Below are positions 51,653 to 61,400 of a stretch of 64,000 bases of DNA, one piece after another (positions within the stretch are counted from its first letter, which is position 1; each line of letters opens with the position of its first letter). The notes beneath the pieces were generated by a model. It had not been told where the DNA came from and made no database searches. It worked only from the letters and a program-made list of their open reading frames with translations. The position numbers were made by a program, and so were the translations under genes. Source of the stretch: DASQYE01 sp036389675 (lineage in GTDB: Bacteria > Acidobacteriota > Blastocatellia > Pyrinomonadales > Pyrinomonadaceae); contig DASVWI010000019.1 in assembly GCA_036389675.1 (NCBI GenBank), positions 410,015 to 474,014 on the forward strand, written 5' to 3'.

Positions 51653-53152
51653 TTAGAAATCGAATTCGCCGCTGCGGACGGCGGCGGCGATTGTTTCCAT
51701 GTCGCTGGTGAGCGAGCGGTCGCGCACTAGACGCGGGGCAAGCGCGCGCACGGCATTGAAGGCACGCTCTACGCCGCGACCGGGCCGAAGAGGCGCGCGG
51801 TATTCGAGACCTTCGGCGGCGGCCAGCAACTCTATGGCGACGACCTGCTCCGCATTCTCGACGACCGTTCGCAGCTTGGTTGCCGCCGTCATGCCCATCG
51901 AAACATGATCTTCTTTGCCGCCCGATGTCGGCAGGTTGTCGACGCTCGCCGGGTGCGCGAGCACCTTCGATTCGCTGAGGAGCGCGACGGCCACGACCTG
52001 CGCGATCATAAAGCCTGAGGACGTGCCCGGGTGCGCCGTCAGGAATGGCGGCAGCCCTTCGTTGAGGTCAGGGTTGACGAGACGTTCGATGCGCCGCTCG
52101 CTGATGCTCGCCAGATCGGTCAGGGCAAGCGCCGCATAGTCGAGCGCGAAGGACACGGGCGCGCCATGAAAATTACCGCCAGAGAGAACCTCCTCGGCGT
52201 CCGCGAAGACCAGAGGGTTGTCCGTCGCGCTGCCCGTCTCCGTCTCCAACACCTCGCGCGCGTGAGAGAGTGCGCCGCGCACAGCGCCGTGCACCTGCGG
52301 CATACACCGCAGGCTGTAGGCGTCCTGCACGCGCGGATCGTTTTCCAGATGCGACTGCCTGATCTCGCTCTCCCGCAGCAGCTCGCGCAGATGTGCGGCT
52401 GCCTCCGCTTGACCCGGATGCGGGCGCGCACGCTGGATGCGCTCGTCGAAAGCGGCTGGCGTTCCGCGCAGGGCTTCGAGCGTCATCGCGCCCGCCACGT
52501 CCGATGTGCGCGCGAGCCTCACGGCACGATGAAGCGCCAGCCCGCCGACCGCCGCCATCGCCTGCGTGCCGTTTAAAAGGGCGAGCCCCTCTTTCGCCTC
52601 AAGCTCAAGCGGCTCTATGCCGGCGCGCGCCATGGCTTCAGCGCTCGGCATCCTCTCGCCGCGAAAGAAGGCTTCGCCCTCGCCGATACATGTGAGCGCG
52701 AGGTGCGCGAGCGGGGCCAGATCGCCGCTCGCACCGACCGAACCCTTTTCGGGGACGACCGCATACACGCCTCGCTCCAGCATCAAAAGCAGCGTCTCGA
52801 CGAGAAGGGGACGCGCGCCGCTATAGCCCAGCGCCAGAACGTTTGCGCGCAGCAGCATCATCGCGCGCGTCTCCATCTCGGAGAGCGGTTGGCCCACACC
52901 GCAGGCGTGGCTGCGTACAAGATTCAGTTGCAGCTCGCGCAGCTCCGTCTGTGCGATACGCATATCCGCGAGCTTGCCAAAACCTGTATTGACGCCGTAG
53001 ACGACGCGCCCGTCGCCCAGAATCTTTTCAATCACCCGCCGCGAGCCCGTCATGCGCTCGCGTGCCTCGGGCACAAGACTCACCCGCAGCTCACCGCGCG
53101 CCACATCATAGACCTCTTCCAGCGTTAACCTTTGACCATTAAGCTCAAGCAT
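51653..53152 (-). CDS. hutH: Histidine ammonia-lyase
   Basis: A 499-residue enzyme, full length for HutH. The MIO cofactor triad is in GSVGASGDLAPLAH. Other marks are VVYGVNTGFGKL, NLVRSHACG and PTSGGKEDHVSMG. It deaminates histidine to urocanate, which hutU then hydrates. The small zinc-ribbon gene separates hutH from hutU; no hutI or hutG is in the window. A GTCAGNN heptamer repeat lies upstream of its start. Confidence 0.96.
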   Translation of the reverse strand: MLELNGQRLTLEEVYDVARGELRVSLVPEARERMTGSRRVIEKILGDGRVVYGVNTGFGKLADMRIAQTELRELQLNLVRSHACGVGQPLSEMETRAMMLLRANVLALGYSGARPLLVETLLLMLERGVYAVVPEKGSVGASGDLAPLAHLALTCIGEGEAFFRGERMPSAEAMARAGIEPLELEAKEGLALLNGTQAMAAVGGLALHRAVRLARTSDVAGAMTLEALRGTPAAFDERIQRARPHPGQAEAAAHLRELLRESEIRQSHLENDPRVQDAYSLRCMPQVHGAVRGALSHAREVLETETGSATDNPLVFADAEEVLSGGNFHGAPVSFALDYAALALTDLASISERRIERLVNPDLNEGLPPFLTAHPGTSSGFMIAQVVAVALLSESKVLAHPASVDNLPTSGGKEDHVSMGMTAATKLRTVVENAEQVVAIELLAAAEGLEYRAPLRPGRGVERAFNAVRALAPRLVRDRSLTSDMETIAAAVRSGEFDF

Positions 53153-53158
53153 AAAAAG

Positions 53159-53237
53159 TCGTCAGCAGTCAGCAGACGGTAGTCAGCGATCAGTCTGGAA
53201 GCTCTTCGACTGACCACTGACTACCGATTGCTGTGAC
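53159..53237. repeat. Heptamer hairpin element, GTCAGNN family
   Basis: The left arm (53159-53196) has GCAGTCA, GCAGACG, GTAGTCA, GCGATCA, a 7-base period. The right arm (about 53208-53237) has CTGACCACTGACTACCG, the inverse. It lies between hutH and DUF2270, both leftward. Confidence 0.75.
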
Positions 53238-53239
53238 CG

Positions 53240-54232
53240 CTATCTGATGATCGTCTCTTCCTTGATCGTCTCTTTGTTTGGAACTTCGGTGATGTCCAGT
53301 TTTCTAAACTCGCCGGTGGCGGTGCGTGTGCGCTGGCGGGCACGTTTGGCGCGGCGGCTGGCGGCGCTGCGCGAGTTGGCGGCGGCGCGCGTCCAGCTGG
53401 TCATGCGCTGAAACGGGCGCAGCGAAAACTTGTGGCTCGGCAACACTTCGCCGGTCGCCTCGCGCAAGCGCACCGTTGCAATGGCAAAGACCAGCACGGC
53501 TACGTTAAAGACGACGCCGCAGAAGAAGACGAGCCAGCCGGGGACGAGCCCGACGGTCGCGCGCTGTAGAAAGAACTTGAAGCTGTCAGCCGGAAACGGA
53601 TGCAGGTAGACTTTCAGATTCCAGCTCAACGCAAGGAGCGCGAAAATCCACAGGTAGTTGCGACGCAGGCGGCGACCGATGGCCTCCCACTCGCTGATCG
53701 TAAAATGCGGCGTCAGCAAATCGGCCACCAGATGATCGGCCCACTCCTGATCGACGACCCCTTCGGGCGTCAGCATCTGCGCGAAATAGCCCGTCTCCAT
53801 CACGCGCACGCGGCTCGACCAGATTTCGTAGTAACGATAGCGCCTCGCCTCCATAATCAGAAAGATGGCGACGAGGATGGAGTTGATAGGGATAACGAAG
53901 TGCGGATTGTTCGGCGAGCTGAAGACGAAGGAGAGGGTTGCGCCAGCCGTCAGCACGGCCCAGTTCGTCGTCGTGTCAAGGCGATTGCGCCATGTGTTCG
54001 AGCGCTGCACCTCGCCGCGATAGAAATGGACCATCGCGGTGTTGAACTCCGCCGGCGAGAGCTTGCGCGTCGGGATGAACGGGCGCGGCGTGCTGCCGGT
54101 GGTGCTGCCGATGCTGCTACTGCTGCGATCAACAGGCGCTCTATCGGGCGTGACGGTCGTGTGCAACTGTCCGGAACTGCGTTCGCCGCCGCCGAGCGGG
54201 CCGCTCCCTCTTGTGCGCGACTCTATGCTCAT
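53240..54232 (-). CDS. DUF2270 family membrane protein
   Basis: A 330-residue protein. A Ser/Thr/Pro-rich head (about 1-55) precedes the DUF2270 core: FNTAMVHFYRGEVQRSNTWR and RLDTTTNWAVLTAG. Four hydrophobic helices follow (about 92-130, 195-215 and 235-265). The C-terminus is basic (Arg/Lys-rich, about 290-330). The function is unknown. The neighbouring tadA is divergent. Confidence 0.82.
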   Translation of the reverse strand: MSIESRTRGSGPLGGGERSSGQLHTTVTPDRAPVDRSSSSIGSTTGSTPRPFIPTRKLSPAEFNTAMVHFYRGEVQRSNTWRNRLDTTTNWAVLTAGATLSFVFSSPNNPHFVIPINSILVAIFLIMEARRYRYYEIWSSRVRVMETGYFAQMLTPEGVVDQEWADHLVADLLTPHFTISEWEAIGRRLRRNYLWIFALLALSWNLKVYLHPFPADSFKFFLQRATVGLVPGWLVFFCGVVFNVAVLVFAIATVRLREATGEVLPSHKFSLRPFQRMTSWTRAAANSRSAASRRAKRARQRTRTATGEFRKLDITEVPNKETIKEETIIR

Positions 54233-54344
54233 CTCTTCGGACTTACGCCCGTCTCCTCTCGCCGGTCAAAGAGCGGCCATCACGCGCCGCCCTGAGCTAG
54301 CCGAAATTGATAATAACATGCGTTCGCCTTAAAGAAAGCATTGC

Positions 54345-54374
54345 TTGACACTACCCCAAAGCGCCGCCTATATT
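54345..54374 (+). promoter_or_regulatory. Sigma70-type promoter of tadA
   Basis: TTGACA at 54345-54350 and TATATT at 54369-54374, with an 18-base spacer. Transcription would start about 30 bases upstream of the ATG at 54411. Confidence 0.6.
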
Positions 54375-54410
54375 TGAGCCTTGCATGACGGGGCGCTTCT
54401 TCGGATTACC

Positions 54411-54881
54411 ATGACGGCGGAAAGCGACGGCGACGCGCAGTGGATGCGCCAGGCCATAGCGGCTGCTCTTGAAGCGCGTGAGCGTGGTGAAGTGCCCGTC
54501 GGGGCGTGCGTCGTGACGGGCGACGGGCGGCTACTGGCCCAATCCGGCAACAGGACGCGCATGGATTGCGACCCGACGGCGCACGCGGAAATAGTCGCCC
54601 TGCGCGAAGCCGCACGCTCTTCGGGCAACTACAGGCTGACGGATGCGGTCGTCTATTCGACCATCGAGCCGTGCGCGATGTGCGCCGGTGCGCTGATTCA
54701 GGCCAGAGCCCGCCGTCTCGTTTACGGCGCGCCGGACGAACGCGCAGGCGCGGTCACGTCACAGTTCCGCATCTGCACGTCAAGCTCTTTGAATCATCAA
54801 ATGGAAATCACCTCCGGCGTGCTCGAAGCGGAGTGCCGCGCGCTCATGCAAGAGTTCTTTCGCGCACGACGGGGAGGCTGA
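54411..54881 (+). CDS. tadA: tRNA-specific adenosine deaminase
   Basis: A 156-residue zinc deaminase. Zinc ligands and proton shuttle are in PTAHAEIVAL (HAE) and EPCAMCAGAL (PCxxC). The RLVYGAPDERAGAVTS segment and the C-terminal helix are typical of TadA, which converts A34 to inosine in tRNA-Arg(ACG). ATG 54411 is preferred; a TTG at 54381 lies too close to the -10 box. A tRNA-Ser follows about 50 bases downstream, but tRNA-Ser(CGA) is not a TadA substrate. Confidence 0.92.
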   Translation: MTAESDGDAQWMRQAIAAALEARERGEVPVGACVVTGDGRLLAQSGNRTRMDCDPTAHAEIVALREAARSSGNYRLTDAVVYSTIEPCAMCAGALIQARARRLVYGAPDERAGAVTSQFRICTSSSLNHQMEITSGVLEAECRALMQEFFRARRGG

Positions 54882-54933
54882 TGTTGGATGGCGTAGGCCC
54901 GCGCCCGACATACAGCATCCGATACGTGTTTCA

Positions 54934-55023
54934 GGAGAGGTCGCATAGTGGCTTAGTGCACCGGTCTCGAAAACCGGAGTGGGGGTAACTCCACCGTGGG
55001 TTCAAATCCCACCCTCTCCGCCA
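54934..55023 (+). tRNA. tRNA-Ser (CGA)
   Basis: A 90-nucleotide tRNA including an encoded CCA. The acceptor stem is GGAGAGG/CCTCTCC with discriminator G. The anticodon stem CCGGT/ACCGG holds loop CTCGAAA, anticodon CGA at 54968-54970. A long variable arm and TTCAAAT in the T loop identify a class II serine tRNA decoding UCG. Confidence 0.95.
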
Positions 55024-55100
55024 CTTTCATTTAATTTTCAACGACTACGCAATCAGCTACTCCGCTTGTTAGCCTTGAGCGTTGCGCCCCTGTTTGAACC

Positions 55101-55862
55101 TCAAAAGGTAGAGCCGCCGTCAACTTCAATCACCCGTCCTGTAAAATAATCGCACTCGATGATGAATTTGAGGGCCAGCCAGATTTCCTGCGGTGTGCCG
55201 ACTCGCTGTAGGGGGATTTTGTCTGTGAGGGATTTCAGCGCCTCTTCGGAGATATGACGAAGAATAGGCGTCTCGATCAGGCCGGGTGCGATGCCGCCTA
55301 CGCGTATAGAGTGCGGAGCAAGCTCAAGCGCCCACGTGCGCGTGCAGGCATCCAGACCTGCTTTGGAGGCAGCATAATTGGACTGGCCCGGATTGCCCGC
55401 GCGCGAGATAGAAGAGATATTGACGATCACGCTCTCTTTGATTCCACGCTTGAGCACGTCTGCTACCACCTCGCGTGTCATCATGTACGCTCCCGTCAGA
55501 TTTACATCCATCACCTGTTTCCAGGAGGCTTGCGGCAGCTTTCTGACCCATCCACCTTCATCTTTAGCCAGAAGCCCGTCGCGCAGGATGCCTGCGTTAT
55601 TGACCAGCAAGTTGACGCCGCCAAATTCCTGTGTCGCCCGATTGACGAACTCAACGACAGAAGTTTCCTGCGCCACATCGAGCTTGAGCGTAATCACACG
55701 TCCCTTCAGGTTTGCGGTTTCAACCGCAAGTGCATCGAGCGCAGCCTGGTCAATATCACCTGCCGCAACGAGCGCGCCAGCCGACGCCAGCGCCAGAGTG
55801 AAATGGCGACCCAGTCCGCTGGCCGCGCCGCTCACAATCGCCCGCACCTCCTCAAGCTGCAT
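55101..55862 (-). CDS. Short-chain dehydrogenase/reductase, FabG-like
   Basis: A 253-residue Rossmann oxidoreductase: cofactor loop VSGAASGLGRHF, NNAG in LLVNNAGILRDG, catalytic Ser in VNISSISRAG and the YxxxK pair in SNYAASKAG, then EVDGGSTF. It resembles 3-oxoacyl-ACP reductases and 3-hydroxyacyl-CoA dehydrogenases; D-A-G-D in ALVAAGDIDQ suggests NAD(H). The substrate is unknown. It is divergent from the M28 peptidase and could supply acyl chains to the lipopeptide genes, which is speculation. Confidence 0.87.
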   Translation of the reverse strand: MQLEEVRAIVSGAASGLGRHFTLALASAGALVAAGDIDQAALDALAVETANLKGRVITLKLDVAQETSVVEFVNRATQEFGGVNLLVNNAGILRDGLLAKDEGGWVRKLPQASWKQVMDVNLTGAYMMTREVVADVLKRGIKESVIVNISSISRAGNPGQSNYAASKAGLDACTRTWALELAPHSIRVGGIAPGLIETPILRHISEEALKSLTDKIPLQRVGTPQEIWLALKFIIECDYFTGRVIEVDGGSTF

Positions 55863-56053
55863 AAGTGGTCACCTCTGAATCCTTATTCGATCTGATCTTT
55901 ACGCGTCCGACCGACATTCTATTACCGCAGAGGCTTGCCGAACAAATTTCATTAGAGTGTAAATCACACGGCACAATCCTATGCCTTTAGGCGCTCGCAG
56001 ACAGCAACGATTATAATGCACAGACTTCGGGCGCGTCCGTGGAAGGATCGCAG

Positions 56054-58423
56054 ATGTTAAGGAAAACTACTGTTTCAGGTAGGTCAATAACCGACCCCGG
56101 CGTCAGGGCCGCGGCGCTCATTTTCATTACGCTCGCTCTCTTCCTGGGACTTTACAGACAGCAGCCTCCCGGTGCTCTGCCCGCCGACGCGCCGCTTGAA
56201 CAATTCTCTTCGGGTCGCGCGATGAGACACCTCAAGGCGATTGCCGGAAGCCCTCACCCTGTTGGCTCGCTTGAGCACAAAGCCACTCAGCAATACATCA
56301 TTCAAGAATTGACTGCGCTCGGCCTCATCGCAGAAGTTCAAAGAACGACCGTCGTCAGCCAGCAATGGGGAGTCCCTTTTCGCGCGGCCACCGTCGAAAA
56401 TATCCTTACCAGAGTAAGAGGAACAGAGAACAGTAAAGCTCTGCTCATAGTCGCGCATTATGATTCAGTGCCCACAGGGCCTGGCGCAGCCGACGACGGC
56501 GCAGCCGTCTCAGCCATGCTTGAGACCTTGCGCGCCTTAAAAGTCGGCCCGCCCTTAAAAAATGATCTGATCTTTCTGTTTACTGATGCCGAAGAGGTCG
56601 GGCTGCTCGGAGCAAAAGCGTTTATAGACGAACACGCCTGGGCGGGGGATATAGGAGTGGTTCTTAATTTTGAAGCGCGCGGCAACAGTGGCCCATCAAT
56701 CATGTTCGAAACGAGCGCGCGCAACGGTTGGCTCGTCAAACAGTTTGTGGCAGCAGCCCCGCGTCCCGCGTTTGGAAATTCATTCTCGTACGAAATCTAT
56801 AGACTGCTGCCCAATGATACAGACTTTACGGTCTTTCGCCGGGCGGGGCTGGCCGGGCTCAATTTTGCATTCATCGACGGCCTCACTCATTACCATACGA
56901 TGCTCGACGATGTAGCACACCTTGACGAGCGCAGCCTTCAACATCAAGGCGCTTACGCGCTCGCTCTGACGCGCCATCTGGGTGCTTTGAGCCTGACTGA
57001 AACAAGAGCGGAGGATATGGTCTACTTTGATCTGGCGGGCGCTTTTTTCGTCCTCTATTCAAAGGCATGGATCATCCCCCTGACCTTTTGTGTCACGCTC
57101 TTGTTCATAGGCGTGTTGATCTGGGGTGTGAGAAAAAAGCTGTTGACGATAGCGTCCGTGGGCTGGGGCTTTCTGGCGTTGCTGTTAAATATGATCTTCG
57201 CCGGAATGCTCGTCTGGCTGGCGTGGTGGGTGGTGCGATGGGCCGCCGCGGATAGAGCCTTAACGCCGCAGGGAGGCACTTATCACAGCCGCCTCTACCT
57301 GCTCGGTTTTATCTTTCTTGCGCTCTTCTCATTCACGATGCTCAATCGCTTCTTCCGAAAAAAGAGCGGCGGCGTGCGTGGCTTGATGATGGGCGGACTG
57401 CTCTGGTGGCTGATCTTTACTATCCTGACGAGCCTCTTTTTGCCCGGGTGCAGTTATCTGTTTACGTGGCCGTTGCTGTTCGGCCTGATCGGAGTCGGAG
57501 CAGATCTTGCACTGAGCGGGCCAGAAGAATCTGCGCGCGCGCGCGGAATCTATGTCGTCATCGCCTCTCTTTGCGCGTTGCCCGGAATCCTTCTGCTCGC
57601 ACCGGCGATTTATCAGATCAACATTGCGCTTGCGCTCGGTCTCTCCGGCGCTCTTATGATTTTAGTCGTCCTGTTGTTGGTTATGCTGATCCCGCATCTG
57701 GATTTGACGACTGCTCTGAGCAAGCGAGTCCTGGCACTTTTTCTGCTTGGCGCGGGCCTCGGCTTGATCGTCGCGGCCAGTGTGATTAACGCCAGACCTG
57801 GCGCGGATCGGCCACGGCAGGACAATCTCTTTTACGCTTTGAATGCCGACACGCAGACGGCCCTCTGGGCCAGCGCGAATCAAAAAAGTGATGAGTGGAT
57901 TTCACAGTTCCTCCCGGAGAATGCCGTTCGACAGGGACTGCCGGAGTTTTTTTCTTCCGCTGCGGGCCAATACCTGACCGGCCCTGCTCCAATGGCTGCG
58001 ATCGCGCCTCCCCTGGTCGAGTTGACGGACACACGCACGGAGGGCGATGCGCGGACGCTGCGACTGCGCGTCTCCTCGCCAAGACAAGCCCCGTTTATTT
58101 CGGTTACTATTGAATCACGAACGGAAGTTCTGGACGCGCTGATGAACTCCGAAAAGATCGTTGGCGAGGGCGTAAGTTCAGCAGCAGCGCAGGGTGAGGC
58201 GCGCTGGGGGTTGCGATATTTTAACTTGCCGCCCGAAGGGTTCGAATTGATCTTAAGGGTGAAGTCCACAGAGCCCGTAAAGCTCAGAGTCGTAGATCGC
58301 TCATACGGGCTTCCTTTAGATAAAAACGTCGGCCTCAACGACAAAGCAAGACCCGATTACGTGATCGCCTCCCCCTTTCCTTTCAGTGATACGACGATGG
58401 TCAGTAAATCATATAGCTTCTAG
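56054..58423 (+). CDS. Membrane-bound M28-family metallopeptidase
   Basis: A 789-residue protein. After one N-terminal membrane helix (about 20-37) comes an extracytoplasmic M28 zinc-peptidase domain (about 55-325): LLIVAHYDSVPTG, GAADDGAAV, FTDAEEVGLLG, NFEARG and THYHTMLDD supply the two-zinc ligands. Eight or so transmembrane helices and a C-terminal beta region follow, as in ER-type Fxna-like M28 proteins. It likely cleaves peptides at the outer face of the membrane. The ATG at 56054 has GGAAGG upstream. TATAAT at 56012-56017 may be its -10. The synthetase gene begins 30 bases after its stop. Confidence 0.87.
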   Translation: MLRKTTVSGRSITDPGVRAAALIFITLALFLGLYRQQPPGALPADAPLEQFSSGRAMRHLKAIAGSPHPVGSLEHKATQQYIIQELTALGLIAEVQRTTVVSQQWGVPFRAATVENILTRVRGTENSKALLIVAHYDSVPTGPGAADDGAAVSAMLETLRALKVGPPLKNDLIFLFTDAEEVGLLGAKAFIDEHAWAGDIGVVLNFEARGNSGPSIMFETSARNGWLVKQFVAAAPRPAFGNSFSYEIYRLLPNDTDFTVFRRAGLAGLNFAFIDGLTHYHTMLDDVAHLDERSLQHQGAYALALTRHLGALSLTETRAEDMVYFDLAGAFFVLYSKAWIIPLTFCVTLLFIGVLIWGVRKKLLTIASVGWGFLALLLNMIFAGMLVWLAWWVVRWAAADRALTPQGGTYHSRLYLLGFIFLALFSFTMLNRFFRKKSGGVRGLMMGGLLWWLIFTILTSLFLPGCSYLFTWPLLFGLIGVGADLALSGPEESARARGIYVVIASLCALPGILLLAPAIYQINIALALGLSGALMILVVLLLVMLIPHLDLTTALSKRVLALFLLGAGLGLIVAASVINARPGADRPRQDNLFYALNADTQTALWASANQKSDEWISQFLPENAVRQGLPEFFSSAAGQYLTGPAPMAAIAPPLVELTDTRTEGDARTLRLRVSSPRQAPFISVTIESRTEVLDALMNSEKIVGEGVSSAAAQGEARWGLRYFNLPPEGFELILRVKSTEPVKLRVVDRSYGLPLDKNVGLNDKARPDYVIASPFPFSDTTMVSKSYSF

Positions 58424-58453
58424 CCCGCTTCGGTCAGAACTACTAATAAAGAG

Positions 58454-61400
58454 ATGAGCAAAGAGCCTCACAGCGCCGAATTCTCTCGCGAGCCGACGAC
58501 ACTTGTCGAGTTGCTGCGCCTGCGTGCCACGCAACAGAGCGAGCGAACCGCTTACAGCTTTCTGGCAGATGGTGAGACGCAGGAGGAAAGGCAACTCAGC
58601 TATGGAGAGCTGGATAGTCGCGCACGCGCAATCGCCGCTCTCTTGGCCTCATCGGTAGCAACGGGGCAGCGCGTGCTGCTGCTCTACGGTCCGGGCCTGG
58701 ATTACGTGGCCGCCTTCTTCGGCTGCCTGTACGCGGGTGCGGTGGCCGTGCCAGCCTATCCGCCCAGATTGAATCGTAATCTTCATCGCTTGCAAGCGAT
58801 AGTGTCGGACGCGGGAGCGACCGCTGTGTTGACGAGCACGCCTGTGCTCTCGCGCTTAGAACCCGTCTTGCCGCAGTTGCCAGACCTTGCGCGCCTGCGT
58901 TGGCTTGATACCTTCGAGCTTGAACGATCAGCATCCGAAGCCTGGCGCGAGCCACCTGCGCTGACGGAACAGCACCTCGCCATGCTGCAATACACATCAG
59001 GCTCGACCGGCACGCCCAAGGGCGTAATGCTCAGTCATCGCAATCTGCTTTACAACTCGCGTTTGATGCGCACAGCCTTCGAGTATGACGCACAGAGTCG
59101 TTGCGTCTCCTGGTTACCGATGTATCACGACATGGGATTGATCGGCGGTCTGTTGCAGCCGCTCTACGGCGGATACCCATGCGCCTTGATGTCACCTGCG
59201 AGCTTTCTACAGCGTCCCACGCGTTGGCTTGAAGCGATTACAGAGATGCGCGCCACCATCAGCGGTGGTCCCAACTTCGCTTATGAGCTGTGCCTGCGTC
59301 GCACGAGCGAGGCCGAGCGCAGCCGGCTAGACCTGAGCAGCTGGCAAGTAGCATTCAACGGAGCAGAGCCCGTACGCGCCGAAACTCTGGAGCGCTTCGC
59401 AGAGTTCTTTGAGCCGGTAGGCTTTCGTCGCACGGCATGGCTTCCATGTTACGGTCTGGCGGAAGCGACGTTGATGGTGGCAGGCGGGCCTGCCATGCGC
59501 GAGCCCGTCGTCAAATCCGTAGAGGCCAGAGCGCTGGAACGTAACCGCGTTGTCGAGCGAAAGGAAGAGGCGCACACAAAAACGGAATCGAAGGTGCGAC
59601 GATTGGTGAGCAGCGGGCGATCCCCGGACGCCGGACAGCAGATCAGAATCGTCGATCCTGAATTGATGAGCGAGTGCGAGGCCGAAGAAGTCGGCGAAAT
59701 ATGGGTGATGAGTCCGAGCGTGGCCGAGGGCTACTGGAATCGCTCAGAGGAAACGGCGACGACCTTCGGGGCGCGATTAACTGACAACAATGATGGGCCA
59801 TACCTGCGCACAGGAGACCTTGGCTTCATCGAAGAGGGCGAGCTCTACATCACGGGGCGAGTAAAAGACCTCGTCATCATTCGCGGCGTGAACCATTATC
59901 CTCAAGACATAGAGTGGACTGTTGCCGCGACACACGCGTCGCTGCGGTCAGGCGGCGGAGCGGCGTTTGCCATCGAGGCTGAGAATGAAGAGCGACTCGT
60001 AATTGTTCAGGAGGTGGGCGCGCGCGCGCAAGTTGATCTGGAAAATACTGTCGAAAGAATCCGTCAGGCTGTGGCGGAAGAGCACGAAGTAGAAGTTTAC
60101 GCCATCGCACTGGTCAGGGCCGGAAGCGTTCCAAAGACGACGAGCGGTAAGGTGCAGCGCCGCGCATGCCGTGAAGCCTATCTGAGCGGTGATCTTAACC
60201 TCGTCGCACAATGGAAAGTTACAGCCGGAACAGGGCGCACACGCGAAGCAGGCGAAGCGCAGTCGCCCACGCAAATAGAAACATTAGCGCCACAGTTGAC
60301 GAGCAGAGAAGAGCTTGAGAGCTGGATGAGAGGAGAGGTTGCCGCACGCCTGCGCGTCGATGAAGCACGCATCAGGATCGAAGAGCCGCTGACGCGCTTT
60401 GGGATAGATTCGCTCGCGGCTATAGAACTGTTGCATGCGATCGAGACGCGCACGGGCGTTATGCTGCTCGTCGCGAGCCTTTTCGAAGGAGCGTCCGTCA
60501 GAGATTTGGCCGCAGAAGCATGGACACGCAGCGATCCTGCCGTCGCGGATGCAACCGCGCTGCCGTCCACCTCGAAACCTTCTGCTCCCGCCATGCCGGA
60601 AAAGAGCGAGCCGGACGAACGACTCTCGCGCGGACAACAGGCTTTATGGTTTCTGCACCGGCTTGCGCCTGAGAGCGCGGGCTACCAGATCGCGCGCGCG
60701 GCTCGCATAGTTAATGCTCTTGATACTGCGGCGCTCCGTCGTGCCTTTGAGCGATTGGTTGAGCGTCACGCGGCGCTGCGCACCACATTCGAGTCAAAAG
60801 AGGGGCGACCCGTCCGGCGCGTACACGAGCAGATGCCCGGCTGCTTTACGCAGATGAATGCTGAACAGTGGAGCGATGCTGAGCTTAAAAGGCGTTTGGA
60901 GACGGAGGCGCATCGCCCGTTCGATTTGGAGCAGGGGCCGCTGATGCGCGTGACGCTTTATAAGCGCGCTACTGACAATCACGTCTTGCTGCTTGTCATT
61001 CATCATCTGATAGCAGACCTCTGGTCTTTGACAGTGCTGTTGAAAGAGTTGTCAAAGCTCTACGAAGCTGAAAAGTCTGGCGAGCGCGTGGGACTTCGAC
61101 CACTGTCTGCAAGCTATGACGATTACATTGAGTGGCAGGAGCGAATGCTACGGAGCGCAGAGGGCGAGCGACTTTGGAGTTACTGGCAACAGGAATTCTG
61201 CGGTGAGCTGCCGGTTCTGGAATTGCCGACGGATCACCCACGGCTGGCGAACAGGAATCCTTCGGGCGGGTCTGTGCGATTTAATCTCAGCGCCGAATTG
61301 ACGCGAAGGCTCAAATCGATGTGCGAGCAACAGGAGGTGACGCTCTATGTGACATTGCTGGCGGCCTTTCAAATCCTGCTCTCACGCTATAGTGGTCAGT

